Positions 1-10,632 of a stretch of 64,000 bases of DNA are shown one piece after another (positions within the stretch are counted from its first letter, which is position 1; each line of letters starts with the position of its first letter). The notes under the pieces were generated by a model. The model saw nothing but the letters and a program-made list of their open reading frames with translations, did not search any database and was not told where the DNA came from. This stretch comes from Mycolicibacterium sp. CR10 (lineage in GTDB: Bacteria > Actinomycetota > Actinomycetes > Mycobacteriales > Mycobacteriaceae), in contig NZ_STGE01000068.1 of NCBI RefSeq assembly GCF_005222675.1, forward strand, positions 1 to 64,000. The letters are read 5' to 3'. The translations under genes were made by a program, and so were the position numbers.

Positions 1-72
1 CAACCAACCTAAGAATCACCGCACGGGGTGGGTACTTTTATCCGGCCACCAGCGGGTACTTCGAGTTGGCCA

Positions 73-101
73 TTGACAAAGGCTGCTATCTACCGTAGCG
101 T
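73..101 (+). promoter_or_regulatory. SigA-like promoter of the P450 operon
   Basis: TTGACA at 73-78 is followed after 17 nt by TAGCGT at 96-101, a good -35/-10 pair. Transcription would start near 108 and leave a leader of about 65 nt before the ferredoxin gene. GGGTACTT occurs twice just upstream (around 29-36 and 54-61) and could be a regulator half-site. No gene is visible in bases 1-173. Confidence 0.45.
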
Positions 102-173
102 CAGGCACCTCCGCCCGGAGTGGGGATTGCGCCGACCAGCCCTCAGCGTCGGTTGAGAAGGAGCCGGATCAGC

Positions 174-398
174 ATGCGTATTGTCGTCGACCTGAACCGG
201 TGTCTGGGATACGCGCAATGCGTCCCGCTGGCGCCGGAGGTGCTGCAACTCAACGGCGAGGAAGCCCTCGCCTACGACCCGAACCCCGACGACTCGCAAC
301 GCCAGCAGGTCGCGCGGGCCGTAGCGTCGTGCCCGGTGCAGGCCATCATCGCCGAGATGGATCCCCCCGCCGATGCGACGGCCAGGACCCCCCAGTGA
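174..398 (+). CDS. P450-associated [3Fe-4S]-type ferredoxin
   Basis: A 74-residue ferredoxin that would pass single electrons to the P450 two genes downstream. The cluster motif reads C10-x2-Y13-x2-C16 with a third cysteine in the later ASCPVQAI segment. The position that holds the second cysteine of a 4Fe-4S motif is a tyrosine, which fits a 3Fe-4S cluster as in many mycobacterial CYP ferredoxins. The start at 174 has a GAAGGAG ribosome site at 157-163. The stop overlaps the GTG of the reductase gene (GTGA at 395-398), so the two are translationally coupled. Confidence 0.9.
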   Translation: MRIVVDLNRCLGYAQCVPLAPEVLQLNGEEALAYDPNPDDSQRQQVARAVASCPVQAIIAEMDPPADATARTPQ

Positions 399-1798
399 GC
401 GACTACCCGCTGATCGACGAGCTGGTCAGCACCTTCAAGGCCGAGGGTCGGATCGTGATCGTCGGGGCGTCGCTGGCCGGACTGCGCGCCGCGGAAGCGT
501 TGCGGGACGAGGGGTTCACCGGGTCATTGACCATCATCGGGGACGAGGTGCACGAGCCCTATGACCGCCCGCCGCTGTCCAAGCAGGTGCTCAAGGGATG
601 GGTGCCCGCCGGCAATACCAAGCTGCCCCGGTTGAGGGCGATCGATGCCGACTGGCGGCTCGGCGTCGCAGCGACCCGACTCGACCGCGACAACCGGGAA
701 GTGGTGCTGGCCAACGGCGACAAGGTGCCCTACGACCGGCTGCTGATCGCCACCGGGGTCCGGTCCCGCGCGTGGTTCAACCCCGAAGAGCGCAAGCTCA
801 AGGGCCTGTACACGCTGCGCACCAGCGATGACGCCGCCAAAATTCAGGAGGCGTTCAAGGCGCGTCCGAAGCGGGTTCTGATTGTCGGCGCGGGCTTCAT
901 CGGCTCCGAGATGGCCTCGGTCTGCCGTGATCTCGGATTGGACGTGACGGTCGCCGAGCGCTCCAGCGCTCCGCTGGTCGGTCCGCTCGGCGGGGTGATC
1001 GGCGACATCGCCGCCAAGATGCAGCGCGACGCCGGGGTCGACCTGCGGACCGGCGTGGCGGTCGAAGCGCTCAAAGGCGACGACGACGGGCACGTCCGGC
1101 AGGCTCAGTTGTCGGACGGAACGCTGCTCGACGTCGACGTGGTGGTGGCGTCGTTGGGCTCCATCCGCAACGTCGAATGGCTTGAGGGCGCAGACCTTGC
1201 GAGCGGGTTCTGGGGCGTGGCCTGCGACGCGGGGTGCCGGGCCTTCGACATCAACGGCGTGGTGACCGACAACATCTTCGTCGCCGGCGACATCGCGCGG
1301 GCCCCGCATGTGCTCTACGAGTATCAATTCATGGCGATCGAGCATGTGGACGCCGCCGTCCTCGGAGCCCAGACCGCAGCGCACAACATGGTCAGCCTCG
1401 AGAAGCAACGACGTCCGCACCTGCCGCTGCCGCAGTTCTGGTCTGGGCAATTCGGCGTCAACATCAAGGGCGTCGGCGTGTGTTCTTTCGGCGACGAGAT
1501 CGTATTCACCCAGGGGTCGGTCGAGGACCTCCGGTTCGCCGCAGCGTTCGGCAAGAACGGCCGGATCGTCGGAGCCATCACCTTCAACCACGGCAAATGG
1601 CTGGAGTACTACGGCCGGCTCATCGAACAGTCGGCGCCCTTCCCACCTCCGCCGGCCGGCTACGACGTGCCCGCCAATTCCGAGGTGATGTCAGCCCGCT
1701 TCCCGGACCCGCGCGAACCGACGGGGATTCCCGACGTCGTGCTGACCGGCCATGACCCGACTTCGCGGGGCGCCGAGTTCCGTCCCAAAGCCCGCTAG
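395..1798 (+). CDS. FAD-dependent ferredoxin reductase
   Basis: A 467-residue NAD(P)H-dependent ferredoxin reductase of the pyridine-nucleotide-disulfide oxidoreductase fold. It would take electrons from NAD(P)H through FAD to the adjacent ferredoxin. The N-terminal FAD-binding motif IVGASLAGLRAAEAL is near residue 23. The NAD-binding motif VLIVGAGFIGSEMA is near 162. A later segment NIFVAGDIAR is the usual second FAD contact. The GTG start at 395 overlaps the ferredoxin stop. The reading frame is open further upstream but that part overlaps the ferredoxin and has no family match. The P450 gene starts 12 nt after its stop. Confidence 0.9.
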   Translation: MSDYPLIDELVSTFKAEGRIVIVGASLAGLRAAEALRDEGFTGSLTIIGDEVHEPYDRPPLSKQVLKGWVPAGNTKLPRLRAIDADWRLGVAATRLDRDNREVVLANGDKVPYDRLLIATGVRSRAWFNPEERKLKGLYTLRTSDDAAKIQEAFKARPKRVLIVGAGFIGSEMASVCRDLGLDVTVAERSSAPLVGPLGGVIGDIAAKMQRDAGVDLRTGVAVEALKGDDDGHVRQAQLSDGTLLDVDVVVASLGSIRNVEWLEGADLASGFWGVACDAGCRAFDINGVVTDNIFVAGDIARAPHVLYEYQFMAIEHVDAAVLGAQTAAHNMVSLEKQRRPHLPLPQFWSGQFGVNIKGVGVCSFGDEIVFTQGSVEDLRFAAAFGKNGRIVGAITFNHGKWLEYYGRLIEQSAPFPPPPAGYDVPANSEVMSARFPDPREPTGIPDVVLTGHDPTSRGAEFRPKAR

Positions 1799-1810
1799 AA
1801 CGGACCTGAT

Positions 1811-3088
1811 ATGACAACCGCTGAGACCGCCTGGACCGAGGCGATGAGGTACGAGAACCGCCACGATCCCTACCGGTTCTTCGACGAGCTCCGGAAGACT
1901 CCGGTCGTACAGGTGGCCGACAAGGTCTACATCGTGACCGGTTACCACGAGCTGCTGCAGCTCGCGCACGACCCGCACGTCAGTTCCGACATCTCGAAGA
2001 GCCCGATCTCGGCCCAGCCGGCCGCCCACGCACAGCCAGACGTCGGGGCGGAGCACATGGAGGCCTACGGTCGGGAAGCCAGCTTGATCGTCTCCGACCC
2101 CGCCAAGCACGACAAGCAGCGCCGGCAGGTCATGCGGCACTTCGCGCCGCCGCATTCGCCGAACGTCATCCCCAACATGGCGGCCGACATCCAGGCGCTG
2201 TGCGATCAGTCACTGAACACGATAAAGGCCAAGAGCGGCAACACCTTCGACGTCGTCGATGACTATGCCTATCCGGTTCCCGTGGCGGTCATCTGCCAGA
2301 TCCTGGGTGTACCGCTGAAGGACGAACCCACCTTCCACGGCTGGATCTTCGACTTCATGGCCGGCGCCGACATGGGCCCCGACGCCGCCACCGAAGAAGG
2401 GCAGGCGCGCAAGGAGAAGGGCCGTGAGAGTACCGCGGCGCTGACCGCATACATGGCCGACCTGATCCAGGGATTCCTGACGGAACCGAAGGACAATGTG
2501 CTGTCCAAGTTGGTCAACGATACGGACGGGCCCGACGGGCCGATGACGCCCAAGGAGGCCGCGGCCAACGCGATGTTGCTGCTGATCGCCGGGCACGATT
2601 CCACGGTCAACACCATTGCGCACTGCGTACTGACCCTGTTGCGCAATCCCGAGTCGATCGAATTGCTGCACGAGAAGCCCGAATTGATCCCGAAGGCAAT
2701 CGAAGAGGTGCTGCGGTTGCAGTCCGCCGTCCAGTTCTTTCCCAGCCGCAGCGTGACCGCGGACATCCAGGTCGGCGGAACCGTCATCCCCGCAGGGTCG
2801 GCCGTGCACCTGCTCTACGGCGCCGCCAACCGCGACCCGAGACGATTCCCAGAGCCCGAGAAGTTCGACATCCGGCGCCCCGACAACCAGCACGTGGGGT
2901 GGGGTCGCGGAGTGCACAGCTGCGTGGGCGGCCCGCTGGCGCGACTGGAGGTCAACATCGCGTTGGAGACCTTCCTGCGGCGCGTCGAGAACCCACGGCT
3001 GGTCGTCGATCCACCGCCGTACCGGGTGAACCAGGTGTTCCGTGGCCCACTGCATCTCGAGGTCGAGTTCGACCGGATCACGGACTAG
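1811..3088 (+). CDS. Cytochrome P450
   Basis: A 425-residue soluble bacterial P450 mono-oxygenase. The I-helix oxygen-activation motif AGHDST is near residue 260, the K-helix ExxR is in EEVLRLQ, and the heme-ligand loop GWGRGVHSCVGG is near 363-374 with the cysteine thiolate near 371. There is no membrane anchor. It lies between its own ferredoxin/reductase and a zinc alcohol dehydrogenase. This suggests hydroxylation of a substrate followed by oxidation of the alcohol. The substrate cannot be read from the sequence; terpenoid, alkyl and sterol compounds are all possible. Confidence 0.92.
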   Translation: MTTAETAWTEAMRYENRHDPYRFFDELRKTPVVQVADKVYIVTGYHELLQLAHDPHVSSDISKSPISAQPAAHAQPDVGAEHMEAYGREASLIVSDPAKHDKQRRQVMRHFAPPHSPNVIPNMAADIQALCDQSLNTIKAKSGNTFDVVDDYAYPVPVAVICQILGVPLKDEPTFHGWIFDFMAGADMGPDAATEEGQARKEKGRESTAALTAYMADLIQGFLTEPKDNVLSKLVNDTDGPDGPMTPKEAAANAMLLLIAGHDSTVNTIAHCVLTLLRNPESIELLHEKPELIPKAIEEVLRLQSAVQFFPSRSVTADIQVGGTVIPAGSAVHLLYGAANRDPRRFPEPEKFDIRRPDNQHVGWGRGVHSCVGGPLARLEVNIALETFLRRVENPRLVVDPPPYRVNQVFRGPLHLEVEFDRITD

Positions 3089-3096
3089 CCGCCGCC

Positions 3097-4137
3097 GTGA
3101 AGGCCTTCCGGTTCGTCGAGTGGCAGCAGCCAGGCCGGCTTCGCGACGTCCCGGTGCCAGAACCCGGGCCTGGGGAGGTCTTGGTCAAGGTAGGCGGTGC
3201 CGGCGCCTGCCACTCCGATCTCCATCTCCTGGAAGCTCCGGCCGGAGCGAAGGCTTTCGGGTTGCCGTTCACGCTCGGTCATGAGAACGCGGGCTGGGTC
3301 GAGACGATGGGTCCGGGAGCGACCGGTTTCATGCCCGGTGACCCGGTGATCGTCTATGGCCCGTGGGGTTGCGGGCTGTGCATGAATTGCCGGCAGGGGA
3401 TGGAGAACTACTGCCAGACACCCGGCAAGCCCAGCCCCGGTGGGCTCGGCGGCACCGACGGCGGCATGGCCGAGTACCTCCTCGTCCCGGCGACGCGCTA
3501 CCTGATCCCTCTGGGTGACCTGGATCCTCGAGAGGCCGCGCCCCTGACCGACGCCGGGCTCACCAGTTACCACGCGGTCAAACGTTCGTTGCACCTGCTG
3601 AGGCCCGGTTCCACTGCCGTCGTCATCGGGGCGGGCGGGCTGGGGCAGATGGCCATCCAGGTGCTCAAGGCGTTGGCGTCAGCGACAACCGTTGTCGCGG
3701 TGGATACTTCGGCCGACAAGCTGGAAACCGCGACATCGATGGGTGCCGACGAGGCGCTGATCTCCGGCGACGACGCCGTCGCGCGCATCAAAGACATCAC
3801 CAAAGGTCACGGCGCGGAACTCGTCCTCGATCTGGTCGGGGTCGACCCGACACTCACGATGGCCGCTCAGGTGTCACGGGTGCTCGGGCACCTCACCATC
3901 GTCGGGCTCGGCAACGCCGCCCTCCCCGTCAACTTCCACGGCCCCGCGCAGGAATGCTCAGTCGCCGCACCGTTCTGGGGCACCATTCCTGAACTACTCG
4001 ACGTCATCAACCTCGCCCAGGCCGGCAAGGTCAAGATGCTCGTCGAACACTTCACCCTCGACGATGCCGCGCACGCCTACCAGCTGCTGCACGACGGCAA
4101 GATCAAGGGGCGCGCCGTCATCACACCGAACGGCTGA
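3097..4137 (+). CDS. Zinc-dependent alcohol dehydrogenase (MDR family)
   Basis: A 346-residue NAD(P)-dependent medium-chain alcohol dehydrogenase. The catalytic zinc site is indicated by GACHSD near residue 37 and GHENAG near 62. The structural zinc lobe is CGLCMNCRQGMENYC near 91-105, with four cysteines. The Rossmann motif GAGGLGQ is near 178. The GTG start at 3097 is 8 nt after the P450 stop, so it is in the same operon. It probably oxidises the alcohol made by the P450, or an upstream precursor. Confidence 0.9.
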   Translation: MKAFRFVEWQQPGRLRDVPVPEPGPGEVLVKVGGAGACHSDLHLLEAPAGAKAFGLPFTLGHENAGWVETMGPGATGFMPGDPVIVYGPWGCGLCMNCRQGMENYCQTPGKPSPGGLGGTDGGMAEYLLVPATRYLIPLGDLDPREAAPLTDAGLTSYHAVKRSLHLLRPGSTAVVIGAGGLGQMAIQVLKALASATTVVAVDTSADKLETATSMGADEALISGDDAVARIKDITKGHGAELVLDLVGVDPTLTMAAQVSRVLGHLTIVGLGNAALPVNFHGPAQECSVAAPFWGTIPELLDVINLAQAGKVKMLVEHFTLDDAAHAYQLLHDGKIKGRAVITPNG

Positions 4138-4163
4138 CGGGCCGCGATGATCAGGTTTCGCAC

Positions 4164-4832
4164 ATGAGCGCCGGCCTTGCCTCCGAGCTGACCGAGCTCA
4201 TACCCCTTGCTCTCGTGGTCGCGATCTCCCCTCTCTCGATCATCCCCGCCGTTCTGGTGTTGCACACACCGCGGCCGAAGCCGACCAGCCTGGCCTACCT
4301 GGGCGGCTGGATCTTCGGGCTGACTGCGCTGACCGCGATCTTCATCCAGGTATCCGGTCTGCTCGGCGGCCTCGACGAGACACCGGCGTGGGCCTCCTGG
4401 CTCCGCATCGTCATCGGGATCGCGCTGATCGTGTTCGGTGTGTTCCGCTGGCTGACCCGCAAGCGGTCGGCTCATTCGCCGGCCTGGATGGACAAGATCA
4501 CCAGCGCCACCCCCGGCCGGGCGGCAGTGATCGCGGCGGCGCTGGTGGTGGTGAACCCGAAGGTGCTTTTCATCTGCGCGGCAGCGGGTTTGGCGATCGG
4601 GTCCGCAGGCCTCGGTACCGCGGGCGCGTGGATTTCCGGGGCGTTTTATGTGCTGGTCGCCGCGTCGTCGGTCGCAATCCCGGTACTGGCGTACGCGGTG
4701 GCGGGGGAGCGACTGGACGGTCCGCTGATTCGCCTCAAGGACTGGATGGAGCGGCACAATGCCGCACTGGTGGCTGTCATCCTGACGGTGATCGGACTCC
4801 TACTGCTGTACAAGGGCGTACACGGGCTGTGA
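4164..4832 (+). CDS. GAP-family membrane protein (Sap, sulfolipid-1-addressing-like)
   Basis: A 222-residue integral membrane protein with about six hydrophobic segments. The N-terminus (IPLALVVAISPLSIIPAVL) matches the mycobacterial GAP/Sap family (PF11139), implicated in placing or exporting surface glycolipids such as sulfolipid or glycopeptidolipid. No such lipid genes are adjacent, so the cargo is unknown. It is 26 nt after the P450 operon and on the same strand, so co-transcription is possible. Confidence 0.75.
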   Translation: MSAGLASELTELIPLALVVAISPLSIIPAVLVLHTPRPKPTSLAYLGGWIFGLTALTAIFIQVSGLLGGLDETPAWASWLRIVIGIALIVFGVFRWLTRKRSAHSPAWMDKITSATPGRAAVIAAALVVVNPKVLFICAAAGLAIGSAGLGTAGAWISGAFYVLVAASSVAIPVLAYAVAGERLDGPLIRLKDWMERHNAALVAVILTVIGLLLLYKGVHGL

Positions 4833-4849
4833 TGGCCCGCGTGCTCTGG

Positions 4850-5818
4850 TCAGGTCGTAACCGCCGTGAGCACGTCGACGAGCTGGCGTGGTGTCGGCAG
4901 GATGCGCAGGGCGATGCGGATCTCGCGCTCTGCCCATTCCCGTTGTGCACGTTCGGTATTGGGGTTGATCGCGAGGGCAGCCTGGGTCAACAAGAAGTTG
5001 AGCCGGCTTGCCACCAGCATCGAGAAGTCCTCAGGCCCGCTGATGCGTCCCGGGCCACCCGCGTCGAGATAGGACTCCACCATTTCCCGCGCCGCCTTCA
5101 GATCCGTGGTGTCGTCACACCACCAATCGAACACCGCTCGGGCCAGCTCCCTTCCGGGCTCGGCCGGGCCAAGGTCATCCCAATCGACGACGACAAGTTG
5201 GCCGTGAGGGTCGACGAGGACGTTCTCGGGGTGGAGGTCCCGATGACAGAGGATGAGCCGTGCGGGATCGGGCGGGCCGACCACTGCGCACACCTGCGGC
5301 AACACCGTCATCCAGTCGTTGCAGGGTGTGCCCGAAGTGAGCACTGGTTCCCACTCGCGGAGAGCAGGCACGTGGTCGTACCAGGGGTCGGGTGGTCCGT
5401 CACCGTTCGGTTCAGCCGACGAGGCTGGAGCGCACCGATGCAGACCGGCGAGCATCGCACCGAGCCGGAATGCCGTGTCGGGCGCGCGGAGCGGTACCGG
5501 GCGCAGCTCCAGCCAGTCGTAGCACCGCAGCCACGTGCCATCGCGCGTGGTCAGGACGTAGCGTCCGTCGCGGTCCCGGTGACTGACCGGGGTGCGCACG
5601 CCTACATCGCGGGCCCTACTGGCGAGATCGAGCTCGGCCCGGATCGAGGCCTCCGTCGGAGGTTCGTCGACGATGTGCTTCAGCGCGTAGCTCGCCGAAC
5701 CGACCTCCAATCGCCAGATCTGGCCCAGCGCCCCGCGGGGACTCGCGAACATCCCGATGTCGCCCTGCCAGCCGAAGGCGACCTGCGCTTGCGCGACAAG
5801 CTCTTCGATCCCGATCAC
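4850..5818 (-). CDS. Aminoglycoside phosphotransferase-fold (APH/choline kinase-like) protein
   Basis: A 322-residue kinase-like protein. The catalytic segment CHRDLHPENVLVD carries the HxD and Asn of the APH family, and VVDWDD supplies the metal-binding Asp. The true substrate may be an antibiotic, a small alcohol or a sugar; the sequence does not decide. The GTG at 5818 is preferred. An ATG at 5869 lengthens it by 17 poorly family-like residues and would sit inside the divergent promoter. It is divergent from the DUF4239 gene and convergent with the GAP gene. Confidence 0.75.
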   Translation of the reverse strand: MIGIEELVAQAQVAFGWQGDIGMFASPRGALGQIWRLEVGSASYALKHIVDEPPTEASIRAELDLASRARDVGVRTPVSHRDRDGRYVLTTRDGTWLRCYDWLELRPVPLRAPDTAFRLGAMLAGLHRCAPASSAEPNGDGPPDPWYDHVPALREWEPVLTSGTPCNDWMTVLPQVCAVVGPPDPARLILCHRDLHPENVLVDPHGQLVVVDWDDLGPAEPGRELARAVFDWWCDDTTDLKAAREMVESYLDAGGPGRISGPEDFSMLVASRLNFLLTQAALAINPNTERAQREWAEREIRIALRILPTPRQLVDVLTAVTT

Positions 5819-5868
5819 CGGGCCCCGCCGACACCTGGAAATCCACTCAGCGTCACCGCCACATCGCA

Positions 5869-5874
5869 TAGTGT
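5869..5874 (+). promoter_or_regulatory. -10 element for the DUF4239 gene
   Basis: TAGTGT at 5869-5874 would give a start near 5883 and a short leader holding the GAGGAAG ribosome site at 5893-5899. It lies in the narrow divergent region shared with the phosphotransferase gene. Confidence 0.35.
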
Positions 5875-5910
5875 GCCCACGGTTGAGCCGGTGAGGAAGT
5901 ATTGCCGTCC

Positions 5911-6702
5911 ATGAGCCGATGGTTGGTCACCGCAATTCCGTCGTGGCTGCTGCTCGCCGGTCTGATCGTGCTGATCTGCGGCGCGGCGGTACTGATCCAG
6001 CGATTTGTGCGGCGGCGGTTCCCTGCACTCACGGGCGAGGAACACAACGACGTCACCAAATTCACCTACGGCTTCATCGGTTTCCTCTACGCCTTCTTCA
6101 TCGGCTTCATCGTTTCCTCCATGTGGGGCCAGATCAACCTCTCCGAAGTCAACGCCCGCGCCGAGGGCGCGGCCGCGGTGCAGATGGCCACGGACGCAGT
6201 CGCATTCGATGCTCAGGACCGGGATCGCGTCCGGCAGACCCTGCTCGCCTACGAGCAGGCCGCCATCGCCGAGTGGACTGACAACGACCTCATCCGCACG
6301 GCGGCGGCCGACACCGCCCTGGCGCGCGTGTACGGCGCGTACGGCCAGGTGCAGGCCAACACCGACACCCAGAAGACGCGGCTGGCGACATCGAACTCCA
6401 ACCTCGACAAGATCAGCCAGGCCCGCACCGTCCGAATCCTCACGGCCCGCGAGGACACCGGACCGCCGTGGCCGTTCTGGGTGATCGTGCTGCTCACCAG
6501 CTCGATGGTCATCGGCACCGTCGTCATCTACGGCGTCCAACGAGCCCACCTGCACTCCTGGATGGTCACCATCGTCGGCGTCATCGTCGCGGCCAACCTG
6601 TTCCTGGTGCTCCAGTTGTCGCACCCGTTCTTCGGTGAAGTGTCGACCTCGCCGGATCCGCTGCACGAAGCGGTCACAGTACTGACGCAACCAGTTGGGT
6701 AG
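5911..6702 (+). CDS. DUF4239 (bestrophin-like) membrane protein
   Basis: A 263-residue membrane protein. It has two N-terminal hydrophobic segments (about 5-30 and 50-75), a charged middle region, and two more near 195-240. This layout is typical of the DUF4239 family, which is distantly related to bestrophin-type channels. The ATG at 5911 is chosen over a TTG at 5902 because GAGGAAG at 5893-5899 is 11 nt from the ATG but only 2 nt from the TTG. Function is unknown. Confidence 0.75.
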   Translation: MSRWLVTAIPSWLLLAGLIVLICGAAVLIQRFVRRRFPALTGEEHNDVTKFTYGFIGFLYAFFIGFIVSSMWGQINLSEVNARAEGAAAVQMATDAVAFDAQDRDRVRQTLLAYEQAAIAEWTDNDLIRTAAADTALARVYGAYGQVQANTDTQKTRLATSNSNLDKISQARTVRILTAREDTGPPWPFWVIVLLTSSMVIGTVVIYGVQRAHLHSWMVTIVGVIVAANLFLVLQLSHPFFGEVSTSPDPLHEAVTVLTQPVG

Positions 6703-6741
6703 CCAGGCTCCGAATCCGGTCCGCGCTGCGCGTCGGAAACC

Positions 6742-6747
6742 TAGGCT
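6742..6747 (+). promoter_or_regulatory. Leaderless -10 element
   Basis: TAGGCT ends 7 nt before the ATG at 6755, the spacing expected for a leaderless mycobacterial transcript. It fixes that ATG as the start. Confidence 0.5.
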
Positions 6748-6754
6748 GCCCACC

Positions 6755-7147
6755 ATGCCGACCGACCGTGCCGCGCTCATCGCCGGCAGCATCCGCCTCG
6801 CCTCGGGAGTCTCGTTTCTTGTCGACCCTCTCCGGGCCAACAGGCTGTGGGGCGACTCGAAGGAACCGACCCCGTCGGGTCAGCTGCTGCTGCACTCGAT
6901 GGGCTACCGCGACGCGCTGATCGGCGGGTTGCTCACCGCGTCGGCGCTGCGCGGCAAGGACACCCGCGGATGGTTCCTCGCCTCCGGCGGCGCCGACGCA
7001 GCCGACCTACTCGGCGGGCTCAGGGTCCACAACGGCCTGACCCGAGGCCAACAACTCATGGGCCTCGGTGGCGCCGTCGTCGGGATCGGGGTCGGCCTGT
7101 GGGGCGGGTTACGACGCCCGCAGACCGGCACACCTGTCGGCGACTAG
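6755..7147 (+). CDS. Conserved hypothetical small membrane protein
   Basis: A 130-residue protein with hydrophobic glycine-rich stretches: AALIAGSIRLASGVSFL at the N-terminus and LMGLGGAVVGIGVGLWGGL at the C-terminus. No catalytic motif is seen. A weak resemblance to DUF4267-type membrane proteins is possible but not secure. The start is supported by a leaderless -10 element. Its stop overlaps the stop of the convergent lipoprotein gene (7144-7147). Confidence 0.6.
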   Translation: MPTDRAALIAGSIRLASGVSFLVDPLRANRLWGDSKEPTPSGQLLLHSMGYRDALIGGLLTASALRGKDTRGWFLASGGADAADLLGGLRVHNGLTRGQQLMGLGGAVVGIGVGLWGGLRRPQTGTPVGD

Positions 7148-7992
7148 AACGGTTGGACACCGCCGATCGCGACGACCGCACCGTGACCGGTCTGGTCGTT
7201 GGTGAACCGCATGCCTGCCGGCGTCACCCCGATCGTCCATCCCTGAGCCCGGTAGGTCGCGCCGGTCAGCGTCGTCGGCGCAGCGGCACCGAGGTTGCCG
7301 TCGACCCAGGAGCCGGTTCCGTCCGGATTGATCCGCACGCCGTGGTACGGACCGCTGCCGTCGGCATGCGGCTGCCAGTTCGTTCCCTCGGTCTCGCAAC
7401 CGACGAACGTCGTCTCCACGATGCACTGCGTATCGCCCGCCGCCGACTGCACGACGACATAGCCGTACTGATTGGGCGGGAGGCTGACCGCGTCGCCCGC
7501 GGTGCCCGCCGCAGGCAGATCGCCGGCCGGCTTGGAGAGTGCAGCGGACTGATACGAGGCGACCTGGAAGCCGAACCCCTTCAGCGGCTCGAGGTCGGCG
7601 GCCTCCCCGGAGGGCGTCCAGATGGCCATTGGCTTTCCGTCGACGACGGTCTTGGCCACGAAGGGGGACGGTGTCCACGACAGCACCGAGTCCATCGACG
7701 CGCCCGACTCGAAGTGATCGAAGTTGACGACCCCGTCGCCGTCCTGCGGCACGCAGGTACTGCCGTTCACCGTGTGGTGGGTACCGGAGTCGGCGTCGGT
7801 GTCGTCTCGGCACACCGCGGCCTGCCACTGGTCCACCGAGCCCGACACCGCTTGGTCGACGACCGCCGCGGCATTTGCCGAACCTTCGGGTGCGGGTGCC
7901 GACGAGCACCCTGCCGCGATCAGGGCCACACCCGCAGCCGCAACGCCCCACCGTAGGGGACCTGCAAACCCGCTCTTTGAGTTCCTGGCCAT
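7144..7992 (-). CDS. Putative lipoprotein, function unknown
   Basis: A 282-residue exported protein. It begins with a positively charged stretch, a hydrophobic core and the lipobox LIAAGC (cysteine near residue 29), so it should be lipid-anchored at the outer face of the plasma membrane. The mature part is rich in Gly, Thr and Asp and has several cysteines (AAVCRD, STCVPQ, TQCIVE, VGCETE) that could form disulfides. I recognise no enzyme motif. The strand opposite also carries a long open frame, which I regard as a shadow. Confidence 0.7.
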   Translation of the reverse strand: MARNSKSGFAGPLRWGVAAAGVALIAAGCSSAPAPEGSANAAAVVDQAVSGSVDQWQAAVCRDDTDADSGTHHTVNGSTCVPQDGDGVVNFDHFESGASMDSVLSWTPSPFVAKTVVDGKPMAIWTPSGEAADLEPLKGFGFQVASYQSAALSKPAGDLPAAGTAGDAVSLPPNQYGYVVVQSAAGDTQCIVETTFVGCETEGTNWQPHADGSGPYHGVRINPDGTGSWVDGNLGAAAPTTLTGATYRAQGWTIGVTPAGMRFTNDQTGHGAVVAIGGVQPF

Positions 7993-8268
7993 GTCGCTCC
8001 TCTTTCACGCATCCCCGGGCACCTTTGCCCGACGCGCGTGAATGTAGCGACGGGCCCTACACCGCCCTGCGCGACTCGCCGGTGCCCGATGCAACCGTGA
8101 CTGCTCCGTGTCAGTGGCGCTGCCATCTGACCGACCGCGACCACCGGGCCGTTCGGTACGCTGCGCCAGAAGGGTGCGATGCCGCGATACTTGGGGCCAC
8201 CAGATGGCGACCGTGACAACGCGAAGCCCCTCGAACTGACCGAAACTGACGCTGGGAGAACACGACAC
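7993..8268. other. Divergent intergenic region
   Basis: 276 bp between the lipoprotein and isocitrate dehydrogenase genes. It must hold both promoters. I see no convincing operator or RNA structure; GGGAGA at 8254-8259 is the ribosome site of the downstream gene. Confidence 0.4.
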
Positions 8269-10506
<2,238 letters not shown>

Positions 10507-10536
10507 CGCCACCGCTCAGCTATCTCCCATGTTTGG

Positions 10537-10563
10537 GACACAGGGCTGATATGACCCTGTGTC
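10537..10563 (+). terminator. Perfect 9-bp hairpin after icd2
   Basis: GACACAGGG (10537-10545) and CCCTGTGTC (10555-10563) are exact inverted repeats with a 9-nt loop, 30 nt after the icd2 stop. There is no U-tract, as is common for mycobacterial terminators. It lies just before the -35 of the next gene, so an operator role is the alternative. Confidence 0.5.
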
Positions 10564-10567
10564 GTGC

Positions 10568-10596
10568 GTAACATCTCGCAAAGACCTGCCGATAGA
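10568..10596 (+). promoter_or_regulatory. GTAAC-N16-CCGATAGA promoter (SigD-like)
   Basis: GTAAC at 10568-10572, then 16 nt, then CCGATAGA at 10589-10596. The same two words with the same spacing stand before the paralogous gene at 20111. The layout resembles the M. tuberculosis SigD promoter consensus as I recall it (GTAACG... N16 ...CGAT). The leader to the ATG would be about 30 nt. Confidence 0.5.
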
Positions 10597-10632
10597 GAGC
10601 AAACACCGGCAGTCGTCGTTTGGGGAGTAGCT

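Noticed and set aside
200..394. N-terminal extension of the ferredoxin reductase
   Set aside because: The frame stays open upstream of 395, but it overlaps the ferredoxin gene out of frame and lacks any reductase similarity.
4388..5914. A 508-codon plus-strand frame
   Set aside because: It overlaps the GAP-family gene in another frame and runs antisense through the phosphotransferase gene; it has no domain.
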